Shown here: positions 33,337-41,174 of the stretch, piece by piece | Layout: each line of letters begins with the position of its first letter | How positions within the stretch are numbered: position 1 is the first letter of the stretch | Assembly: GCA_029212925.1 (NCBI GenBank) | Contig: JARGOB010000001.1 | Location: forward strand, 179,283-228,823 | From: Coxiellaceae bacterium | GTDB lineage: Bacteria; Pseudomonadota; Gammaproteobacteria; Coxiellales; Coxiellaceae | Length of the DNA: 49,541 nt | Direction of reading: 5' to 3' | Position numbers and translations under genes: made by a program | The notes under the pieces: generated by a model | Told to the model about the DNA's origin: nothing | Database searches by the model: none | Seen by the model: only the letters and a program-made list of their open reading frames with translations

Positions 33337-36300
33337 ATGAGTAGGCCACAGTTTGATCAAATTAATATTAGAGCTAAAGCAAAGGTTGTTTCCAATGAGC
33401 GCGTACAGGCGGATTATGCGGCGCATAATGCATTAATCAAAATAATTTGGTCAGGCTTTGGCACGCGGCATACTAATCGTCATACAAGCAGTGGTGTTTG
33501 GGATACGGCAGATTGGGACTATATCATTGCTCAATTACGCGACCCCGCTAATAACAGGCCCGTGTATGGTAGTAGCCGTAATGGCGGCGGGTATCATTAC
33601 ACAAAAATGGGTGATGAGCGCAATCGCTCTATTCGTTTTGATCCGGTTTCCATGCAGTGGGGAACCCGTCATGTGAATGTATATCGAGGGATGCCAAAGC
33701 CAGGTAAGCTTACAATCAAAGCGGGGCATTATACTTTATTACCGCCGCATGGACGAATGACCTATTGTCGTGGCATTGATCCCGTTACCGGAATACTGGC
33801 TAAACCAAGTGCTGATTATTATCAGGCTGCATCGCGGTCATTTCCTGGTAGGCAGATTGGTTGGTTATTTAGTGCTAATCCTACCGACGGTGGCGTGCTA
33901 ACACATTGCAGTACAAAAGATATGTATGGCCGACGTTTGCCGTGGTTGGGTGGCGAAAGGGCGGTAAGACATGCCATGCGATCTTCGGTGTATGCAGGCA
34001 CGGCAGGCCCGCGATTAATTTCAGTTGATCAATTACGTAGTGAACAAAAAGCTATACCTACTGACACTTTGTCACATAACGATTGTCGCTATAAGGCCTC
34101 ATTACGCTCAGCGACAGGGATTGTAATCCCGGGCAGTACATTGGCAACGAGTGAAGGATTGCTAGGAGGCTTTAATGCGGTGCATAAAAAGTTATATGTG
34201 TTACATAGTTTAGGCATTGACTTGCCTGTGTTGCGAAAATCGCCATACGATGCGGATATAAAAAAAGTAAGTCTGAAACAGCAATGGATTTATTTGCTAG
34301 CCGCTTTCGGTATGACTGATTTATTTAACGCCACAAAAACACAGCTAATGACAATTAATCAGTCAGCATTTCATCATTTAGTCAGTACAAAAAAAACATG
34401 GGATCCTGGTTTATCTGACCAGGAATATGAAAGACAAACTATTCAATTTATTTTACATTGCTACGGACTAAGGCAATATATTGTTCATCATCAGCTCGAT
34501 AATCCTGAGCTTTTGCGAAGAATTGTTGCTGAAGGTAGTAACTATGATGCAGTGTACGCAATGGTTCAATGTGGAGCATCGATTGAACACCCAGATGTCA
34601 TTAATCATTTAGTGCAACGCTGGCAACAATACCGTCAAATACTCGATCTTACGCAGCGTGAACGTGTTATACAACATACCTTGCAGCATCAATTGGCAAG
34701 CGATTTAGTATTGCGAGGTAAAACTAAGCTTATTCAATCACTGAGTATTACTGGTCATATAGCGAATATGCCGCCACCACTGCAACAACTATTGAATGAT
34801 GTAAAGCACGGTAATCAACTGGGTGTTATACGGTGTTTATTTGAGCAACAGAGCGCTGCTGACCCATGCATTACGGTGTCTGATGAATTGCGTGAGATGC
34901 TTTTTGTAAAATCCTTTTTTTATGCGGTGACTACTCATAATATTGATTGGATCAATCAGACAGTTCTAGCACAGCTTACATTGATGGCGACTTATCAAAT
35001 AGAGGATGGCGTAAAGGTTTTACTGGCGAAGACTATTGGTGAACCAGATTCGTTAACCGCTAACGATTTTACATGGCGTATATTTGTTGACAGTCTCCCA
35101 GGGGTAATATCTGAACTGGGTTTGGATATCAGTATAATGCAACCATTATTATTGAATAGAAAAATGTTTTCGCGTTTGCCGGGAGATTATCAACAACAAT
35201 TATTAGCCAGTGGTGCTATGGATGATGATCGGTTGTCAGTTTTGACTGCGCAGCAATTTAAACAGCTATTCAATACACTTGAAATTACTAAACATGCGCC
35301 ATTTTTAGTTAAGTTGCTGCTTCACTCGGATTTTCCTGTAACACAGCTTGATGATGAGCTCTGTGCTAAAGTAACTCAATTTATTATCTCACCACAGTTT
35401 AACGCCTTATCTACAGATCAAAAACGATATCTGATTGCACGTTATACGCAGCAGTTTGAATTATATGTGCCGTTTGACTCTTCGATGCAGTTTAATGCTT
35501 ATTGTGAACGTATAGCTGAGAATAACCCAGCAATGTTCTCTGTATTTATAGAGTTACCCCTGTGGTTGGATGATGAAAAAATTGCGTCTATTGCAAGACA
35601 TATTAAGCCGGCGTATTTGCAACAATTTAGTGTTGTAATTAACTATCACTGTGAAAAGGTGAGTGCGTTATCATCGTTACATTTTAGGCAGCGTAAGGCG
35701 ATTATGGCGTTAACCAACTTGACGCAAGAGCTTGCCGGTTTAACGCCGATTTATATGGCTAACGAAGACGTTTTATTGCCAACTGAACAACGGTTAGCTT
35801 TGGTTTTAACCTTGAATACACTTGAGAAATATAAGATGTCACGTGATTTAAAATTATCCTTGCGGCAATTGAGATCAGTCATGAATGGTTTGGTGAAAGA
35901 AAATTGCACGTTAGAGTTAGGTACTACAGATCATGCTATGTTAGCTGAACTGCCTATCAATGCTTTTGATACGACTCGTGTTGATCGTGCTGCACATTTA
36001 ATGTGGCGCAAAAGGGCTTATGATTATTTTAAGTTGACCCAGTCGGAAGGCAGTGATGAGCAAAGCAGTGTTAATGTGTATGCCTGTGGAGTGATTGAAG
36101 ACCCTGTTTTACTGATGGGGTTGGACCGCGCCAGCGGTTACGCGATTAAACCTGAAGATAGAGGTTATACCAAGCAGCGCGTCATTTGTTCGAATGCGCA
36201 ACTATTTCAAGATGAAGACCGTATTATTCCAATATCTATTGCATCGATGGTAGCACCCAATTTACGCATCGACGCACGTTATGGCAATGTGGCTGATAGG

Positions 36301-37623
36301 CAAGCATTTGTGACGCGTAGTCAACTAAATAAACCGCGGTATTATCAAGCCATGTTAAAAACATGGGCTTTAGGTTTGTACGCTTTAAATCAACAAGCGG
36401 CCGCCAATGGTAAAAACACCATTATGATTAGTCCGTTATTGGGTGGTGGTGCTTATTTGGATGGTCAACCGCAAGCAGTTGTTGAGGCAGCCATTGTTTT
36501 AAACTTAAAAGCTATGATCGATGCGTATAATGCTCAACCGCAAACACATTTACCGGAATTACATATTTGTTTGCCCAGTCTGGGAGTTGGGGAAAGAAAT
36601 ACTTTGGAATTTATTGATAGCGTTCGAGATCAGCTGCCAGCGATGAAGGGTCGCTTGGTGTTGAGTCAGTCTGATATTTTTGAGATGAGTTATCGTACGG
36701 CTGCTAAAATTGATCATGCGACTACATCGATATCATTAGTCAATCCAGCTTCTGATCATGTGCCTGGTGGTGGTTGTTACCGCGATATGATGACTAACTA
36801 TATGCGGCAACGCTTTTCACATGCGAATGCAAGCAAAGCTAATTGTCCTGGTGAGATCAACACACGACCAATGGCATTTGAGGAGCAGTTGGCACATGTC
36901 ACTAATTTTATGTACAGTCAAAGTGCTAGTATGAATCCCGAGCATTTGCTGTGTAGTCGAGTACATGAGGTTAAGGTCAATGAAGTCGGCGTAACTGATG
37001 TTACCGGTAGAACGTTAGCAACGGGTAGGCGTGATCGGTCGGTGTTGTCGCGTTTGGTGATGGGCTTAAAGCATGTTTATCCGCGATCACTGCGTATGAC
37101 GATGCCTGAGGCTAATGTGCCAGTCATTTCTGCTGTTTTTGAAGAGAAAAAAGCAGAGCATGTTAGTCCGCAACCAGTTGCCATGACGCGTAGCCGCTCA
37201 TTGCCAACTGCTCCTCACCGTTGTATTTCCAGTGCGGAGTTTCAAACGCAATTACTGTTGTTGATATCGGCGCTTAAGCATGGCAGCTCTAGTATCTATA
37301 ATTTATTTCATGGTGATAAATTTTCAACGATTCGCCGGCGGGTGTCTCACTTAACTGATATTACTGAAGCAAGTGTTAAGATTCATTTAGCTGAAATTAT
37401 AAAAGTGGCATTGACAGCTAGGGGAGTAAGTTCAATCACTGGTAGTGGTGGCGAGGCTGTATTGCATGTTAATGGTCGCTTTGCGGCTTTTGGGCAAATC
37501 ATTAAGCAGCATCTTGGATTTCAGCATCGACATGTAGAATATGAAGATCTGCAACGGTTTGCTGACAGTGCTTTGCTTGCACAGGCTGAAAGACCGCGTC
37601 ATGTGGCTGCAGTAGATGTTTAG
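33337..37623 (+). CDS. Large protein with macrodomain-like ADP-ribose motifs
   Basis: A 1428-residue protein with no signal peptide. The first 230 residues contain VNVYRGM (near 114) and may be a separate domain. A long helical middle (about 250-880) has no motif I recognise. Near residues 1033-1050, ISPLLGGGAYLDG...AVVEAAI resembles the second glycine loop of macrodomains. Near 1134-1146, SLVNPASDHVPGGG resembles the first, VNxANxxxxGGG, loop. The order is reversed from ordinary macrodomains, as in a circular permutation. Legionella has effectors with macrodomain-type ADP-ribosyl hydrolase activity (MavL), so an eraser role is plausible but inferred. ATG 33337 is five bases after GGAGG; ATG 33334 is possible. 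Confidence 0.7.
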   Translation: MSRPQFDQINIRAKAKVVSNERVQADYAAHNALIKIIWSGFGTRHTNRHTSSGVWDTADWDYIIAQLRDPANNRPVYGSSRNGGGYHYTKMGDERNRSIRFDPVSMQWGTRHVNVYRGMPKPGKLTIKAGHYTLLPPHGRMTYCRGIDPVTGILAKPSADYYQAASRSFPGRQIGWLFSANPTDGGVLTHCSTKDMYGRRLPWLGGERAVRHAMRSSVYAGTAGPRLISVDQLRSEQKAIPTDTLSHNDCRYKASLRSATGIVIPGSTLATSEGLLGGFNAVHKKLYVLHSLGIDLPVLRKSPYDADIKKVSLKQQWIYLLAAFGMTDLFNATKTQLMTINQSAFHHLVSTKKTWDPGLSDQEYERQTIQFILHCYGLRQYIVHHQLDNPELLRRIVAEGSNYDAVYAMVQCGASIEHPDVINHLVQRWQQYRQILDLTQRERVIQHTLQHQLASDLVLRGKTKLIQSLSITGHIANMPPPLQQLLNDVKHGNQLGVIRCLFEQQSAADPCITVSDELREMLFVKSFFYAVTTHNIDWINQTVLAQLTLMATYQIEDGVKVLLAKTIGEPDSLTANDFTWRIFVDSLPGVISELGLDISIMQPLLLNRKMFSRLPGDYQQQLLASGAMDDDRLSVLTAQQFKQLFNTLEITKHAPFLVKLLLHSDFPVTQLDDELCAKVTQFIISPQFNALSTDQKRYLIARYTQQFELYVPFDSSMQFNAYCERIAENNPAMFSVFIELPLWLDDEKIASIARHIKPAYLQQFSVVINYHCEKVSALSSLHFRQRKAIMALTNLTQELAGLTPIYMANEDVLLPTEQRLALVLTLNTLEKYKMSRDLKLSLRQLRSVMNGLVKENCTLELGTTDHAMLAELPINAFDTTRVDRAAHLMWRKRAYDYFKLTQSEGSDEQSSVNVYACGVIEDPVLLMGLDRASGYAIKPEDRGYTKQRVICSNAQLFQDEDRIIPISIASMVAPNLRIDARYGNVADRQAFVTRSQLNKPRYYQAMLKTWALGLYALNQQAAANGKNTIMISPLLGGGAYLDGQPQAVVEAAIVLNLKAMIDAYNAQPQTHLPELHICLPSLGVGERNTLEFIDSVRDQLPAMKGRLVLSQSDIFEMSYRTAAKIDHATTSISLVNPASDHVPGGGCYRDMMTNYMRQRFSHANASKANCPGEINTRPMAFEEQLAHVTNFMYSQSASMNPEHLLCSRVHEVKVNEVGVTDVTGRTLATGRRDRSVLSRLVMGLKHVYPRSLRMTMPEANVPVISAVFEEKKAEHVSPQPVAMTRSRSLPTAPHRCISSAEFQTQLLLLISALKHGSSSIYNLFHGDKFSTIRRRVSHLTDITEASVKIHLAEIIKVALTARGVSSITGSGGEAVLHVNGRFAAFGQIIKQHLGFQHRHVEYEDLQRFADSALLAQAERPRHVAAVDV

Positions 37624-37646
37624 GGTTGGGTGCGGTATGTTTTGAA

Positions 37647-39041
37647 TTATATCGATGGTGCTGGTGCTGGTGCTGCCGCTGCCATTACCATTGCATGATC
37701 TGGGCGTCTTCTGTCCTGCTCAATTCGATCAACTAATGCTGCTATCCTGTCTGTAGCTGATAGTAATTTATTTTCAGTAATTGATTTTATATCTTCGGGC
37801 AAATGTTGCGTAACGGCTGTTAATAAACCACTGTCTTTTTGTAATAGCGCTTTACAATAAAGTGTATGCATTTTTATTTCTGTTTTATTCTTATCTGGCT
37901 TAGTTAGGATGGAATCACCTCCTCTCAAAATTTGAGTTAATGCATGAGCGGCCGCAAGCTTTGTTGTTCTTGTAAAGCCATTGCCAGTTCTACGTGAAAG
38001 TGAGTTGGACTTAAATAGGCGATTTTCATGTATATTAGTACGCGCGAAGGAATACTTCCCAAGTGAAGATTCCAAATCACTAATGTATTCAGGCACTCTG
38101 TATGCAGCCATTTCGCGCATGGGTGGAGATGGTGCTGCTGCAGTGGGTGGGGGAGGAGCGGCGGCAGCAGCAGCAACAACTGCTGGAGGTGTGGCTAAGG
38201 TAGTTGGGGTAGTGGGTCCTGGAGCTCGCATCACCGCACCTAGCATATGTGAACCCATTGAAGTGACTGTATCCAATGGATGTGCAGCACAAGAAAGCAC
38301 CCATGCACCGGCGCTCCATAAGCTGCTGGCTTCAGCCGCTGGCGCTGGCGCTGGTCTGGGTTCGGGGGGAAGTGCAACTGCGGGTGCAGGTGTGGGTTCT
38401 TCATATTCATCATCTGCAGCTTTAGCTTCAACTGCAGGTGCATCGGTTACTGGCTTAACGGCCAATGTCTGAAAATTAGTGCTGATCTCGTCGAGTGTTG
38501 TTTGGTAGCTTGCGGTAAGCGAGCTCGTACCCATTTTTAGCGCACAGGAATGTGTTGTTAATGCAAGCACCTTTGCTAATGCCGCTATATCTTGTGTAGG
38601 TGGCATGCATTTTAGTGCTGCATGGCACTCCTTAAGTGCCACTATAAATCGATCTGCCTTGCCTTTAGCGCTAAGCTTATCTGACATACTAGGCGATGGC
38701 TTAGCCATTAAGTCAAATACTGGATTTGCTTTTGTTAGCAGAGTGTGACATATAGCGCCTAATGGATTTGTAGCACTTGTAAAGTGATTAAGGATTGCAA
38801 CAAGTAATGCGGCCCTTAAAAGATATTTAGAATCAGTTGAATCAGCTGGAAAAAAATAGGGGCTATTATCCTTGCCGGATAGTAGTACTGCTAGAAAAAT
38901 ATGGGCGTTTTGCAAAAGGTTTGGGATATGAGTGTTGTAATCCATGTCCCAGATTGGAGATTCCCGGCTAGGGTAGTCTTGTTGCTCTGCTATATCTTTT
39001 GCTAATAAAGCAGCAATCAATTCATCATGGCTTCTGGACAT
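37647..39041 (-). CDS. Pro/Ala-rich hypothetical protein, effector candidate
   Basis: A 464-residue protein with a helical N-terminal domain (about 1-195), a low-complexity Pro/Ala/Glu linker (about 200-310, including a run of nine alanines and prolines), and a helical C-terminal domain containing RRTGNGFTRTTKLAAAHALTQILRGG. It ends in another APAPA stretch. I recognise no family. It converges on the macrodomain-like gene (23 bases between stops). The modular layout, the lack of a signal peptide and the neighbourhood suggest a secreted effector. An antisense frame of 163 residues over its linker is a composition artefact. Confidence 0.7.
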   Translation of the reverse strand: MSRSHDELIAALLAKDIAEQQDYPSRESPIWDMDYNTHIPNLLQNAHIFLAVLLSGKDNSPYFFPADSTDSKYLLRAALLVAILNHFTSATNPLGAICHTLLTKANPVFDLMAKPSPSMSDKLSAKGKADRFIVALKECHAALKCMPPTQDIAALAKVLALTTHSCALKMGTSSLTASYQTTLDEISTNFQTLAVKPVTDAPAVEAKAADDEYEEPTPAPAVALPPEPRPAPAPAAEASSLWSAGAWVLSCAAHPLDTVTSMGSHMLGAVMRAPGPTTPTTLATPPAVVAAAAAAPPPPTAAAPSPPMREMAAYRVPEYISDLESSLGKYSFARTNIHENRLFKSNSLSRRTGNGFTRTTKLAAAHALTQILRGGDSILTKPDKNKTEIKMHTLYCKALLQKDSGLLTAVTQHLPEDIKSITENKLLSATDRIAALVDRIEQDRRRPDHAMVMAAAAPAPAPSI

Positions 39042-39289
39042 ACTCGCGCTCTCTAATACTTTATCTATTGATTATTGCGCTATTTTAACATGTCAACATT
39101 AACCAATTATTATGTCTCTCATGGCTACGGATTATCAATGGGTTGAATATGAAATGATGTGGTCTGACTTCTTTAAGTGGTTGTAATCAATGGCTAAATG
39201 CTAACAATAAAGTGTCATATAGGGTGGTGGTATTAGTGACTTTACGTTACCTTATATTAAGGCGCTGACTTAACAAGGAGTTACAAATA

Positions 39290-39856
39290 ATGCGTATATT
39301 ATTGATCACTGTATTGAGTATGTTTTGCATGGTTGCTGTGGCAAAAGATCAAACGGCGATATTTGCCGGTGGCTGTTTTTGGTGCATGGAAGCCGATTTT
39401 GACAAGGTACCTGGTGTGGTTAAGACTGAGTCTGGTTATGACGGTGGCACTAAGCCGAACCCCACTTATGAAACAGTATCTGCTGGTCTCACTCATTACG
39501 CCGAAGTATTAAAAGTTACTTACGACCCTAAAAAAGTATCCTATCAACAGTTGCTAACTTACTTTTGGAAAAACATAGATCCCACGGCGAAGGATGCGCA
39601 GTTTTGTGATCGTGGTGCTCAATACCGTTCTGCAATCTTTTATTTAAATCCTGAGCAAAAGAAATTAGCTGAGCAGTCGCTTATACCAATTAAGCAAAAA
39701 TTTAAAACGGTATATACTGAGATCACTGCTTCAACGCATTTTTATCCTGCCGAGCAATATCATCAAGATTATTATAAAAAGAACCCTGTGCGTTATAAGT
39801 TTTATCGCTGGAATTGTGGTCGTGATAAGCGTTTAAAACAACTTTATGGCAGGTGA
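39290..39856 (+). CDS. msrA: Exported peptide-methionine (S)-S-oxide reductase MsrA
   Basis: Reduces the S epimer of methionine sulfoxide. The catalytic block AGGCFWCMEADFDKVPGV is near residues 26-43, and YDGG, TYETVSAGLTHYAEV, and the later EQYHQDYY are typical. Unlike the cytosolic form, it starts with a signal peptide (MRILLITVLSMFCMVAVA), so it should protect periplasmic proteins. Length 188. An AAGGAG site precedes ATG 39290. The 248-base gap upstream, shared with the divergent 37647 gene, shows no clear feature besides this site. Confidence 0.94.
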   Translation: MRILLITVLSMFCMVAVAKDQTAIFAGGCFWCMEADFDKVPGVVKTESGYDGGTKPNPTYETVSAGLTHYAEVLKVTYDPKKVSYQQLLTYFWKNIDPTAKDAQFCDRGAQYRSAIFYLNPEQKKLAEQSLIPIKQKFKTVYTEITASTHFYPAEQYHQDYYKKNPVRYKFYRWNCGRDKRLKQLYGR

Positions 39857-40110
39857 TTGGCTCTTGAGCTTGGTTTACTTTTTTTTACGTGCTTAAACCA
39901 AAAATTACTGCTTGGAAAATAGAGCATGGTTAAGCTGGCAAAATTCAATATATGAAATAAATAAACCAACAGTTCAACGGATTTAGGGTAGGTCATGTAG
40001 TGTATGGTATAAATGTGGAATAACAGTCTGTAGATAATATAAACCGTCAACACAATACGTGCCCATGCTTTTTGACGATAAATGGCAGTTAATAATACTG
40101 CCATAATCAA
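39844..40110 (-). CDS. Small membrane protein, possibly the 3' half of a frameshifted gene
   Basis: An 88-residue product with two or three hydrophobic segments and the motif RQKAWARIVLTVYIIYRLLF, typical of small DUF-type inner-membrane proteins. Its ATG at 40110 falls inside the first membrane segment. The frame remains open and sensible upstream (SGYFSINSTLSSITDTAIQLL) to about 40210, overlapping the end of the upstream 79-residue frame. The two may therefore be halves of one membrane protein split by a frameshift. Its end overlaps msrA by 13 bases. Confidence 0.55.
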   Translation of the reverse strand: MIMAVLLTAIYRQKAWARIVLTVYIIYRLLFHIYTIHYMTYPKSVELLVYLFHILNFASLTMLYFPSSNFWFKHVKKSKPSSRANHLP

Positions 40111-40151
40111 CAGCTGAATCGCTGTGTCGGTTATTGAGGACAGTGTACTGT

Positions 40152-40391
40152 TTATTGAGAAATACCCGCTAAGCTCACGATAATGACGATAATGTAAATG
40201 ACCGCATCACAGAGTAGTATTTTGCTGGTGTGTGTAATGGCCGACTGCTCAAGCATTACTATACTTGTGAAGTGAGCCACCATAAATAATATAAATAAAA
40301 TGGTAGCTAATATCAGAAGTTGAACTGCGATTCCAACCGTTTTTGGTATGGCAGTTTTCACTGGCTTACTTCCATGAAATAGTCGACGCAT
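40152..40391 (-). CDS. Small membrane protein, possibly the 5' half of a frameshifted gene
   Basis: A 79-residue product with a basic start (MRRLFHGSKPVKTAIPKTV) and two membrane segments (about 20-44 and 56-76). It ends at TAA 40152, where the next membrane protein's frame is already open in another phase. The pair may be one gene with a frameshift near 40160-40200. It overlaps the end of the ABM gene by 26 bases, in the same leftward run. Confidence 0.55.
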   Translation of the reverse strand: MRRLFHGSKPVKTAIPKTVGIAVQLLILATILFILFMVAHFTSIVMLEQSAITHTSKILLCDAVIYIIVIIVSLAGISQ

Positions 40392-40728
40392 CAGTATCGC
40401 TGATCTCGCCCTGGCAATCCATGCGTGTAATATATAAATGACTTGTCATTGAATCGACTAGCGCGTCTTTTTCAGTAAGCACAAAATGCTGAATGGTGGA
40501 GTTGTTGGTATGTTCTACGAAAGCCTCATGATCAGTAAATTTTTCAATAACAGTAATTTCATTCGGGTTGTCGATGCTTTGTAGTATTTCATGGTGTTCA
40601 CAACCGTCTTGGTCGCGGGTTGCTTTGCCGGTTTTGTTCAAATGTTCCAGTAACTGTTTTACCATGCCAGCTTTGGCTGTAAATTTTACATGACAGGTGA
40701 CTTTGGCTTGTTGCTTATGTTTGGTCAT
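40366..40728 (-). CDS. ABM-domain (YgiN-like) monooxygenase
   Basis: A 120-residue protein. VTCHVKFTAKAGMVKQLLEHLNKTGKATRDQDGCEHHEIL and ITVIEKFTDHEAFVEHTNNSTIQHF are the two halves of the antibiotic-biosynthesis-monooxygenase domain. The substrate is unknown; quinol oxidation is one family role. It overlaps the exported 96-residue gene upstream by four bases (ATGA), so coupled translation is likely. It is not a close copy of the ABM protein at 29862. Confidence 0.85.
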   Translation of the reverse strand: MTKHKQQAKVTCHVKFTAKAGMVKQLLEHLNKTGKATRDQDGCEHHEILQSIDNPNEITVIEKFTDHEAFVEHTNNSTIQHFVLTEKDALVDSMTSHLYITRMDCQGEISDTDASTISWK

Positions 40729-41015
40729 TTTTTAATCTCCTGGCAATACCAGCCGGTGTGGGGTTCGTAAACAGGGCCTTTATGAATATATTTGGCTAGG
40801 CGTTCCTTTTGCACCCACTTTTCAACCTGCTTGTAAGTGAGCTTAGCAAAATGTGTGCCGCGCTTATAGTCGCGCTTATCGTTATTAACGTCTTTGCAAT
40901 CATAGTATTTATGGTCTTTAGACCAGCCAATGCAGGCGCAATTATACAGTGGTTGATTGGCTGCAGCTAAAGTTGGAAGTAATATGCAGAATATTCCCGT
41001 GATAATTTTGTTCAT
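40725..41015 (-). CDS. Hypothetical exported cysteine-containing protein
   Basis: A 96-residue product with a signal peptide (MNKIITGIFCILLPTLAAA). The mature part has four cysteines (NCACIGW, YYDCKDV and WYCQEI), which could form two disulfides in the periplasm, and many lysines and tyrosines. The family is not recognised. It heads the leftward run with the ABM gene and two small membrane genes. AAAGGAA precedes its ATG. Confidence 0.72.
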   Translation of the reverse strand: MNKIITGIFCILLPTLAAANQPLYNCACIGWSKDHKYYDCKDVNNDKRDYKRGTHFAKLTYKQVEKWVQKERLAKYIHKGPVYEPHTGWYCQEIKK

Positions 41016-41174
41016 TTGGTTCCTTTCCGTTAAGGCGTCACCATTAGATTATATACAATTATTGTTATATTAGCTTATTAAAATGTTATTCATTAATTAT
41101 GGTAATTAGGTGATAGCATTTGTGTGTTATATGATCATGCAACTAAGGGGTGATTAACGATACATGGGGTAAGC

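Noticed and set aside
37981..38472. 163-codon alanine/glycine-rich frame on the plus strand
   Set aside because: It is antisense to the Pro/Ala linker of the 464-residue protein; its composition is explained by that repeat-like DNA.
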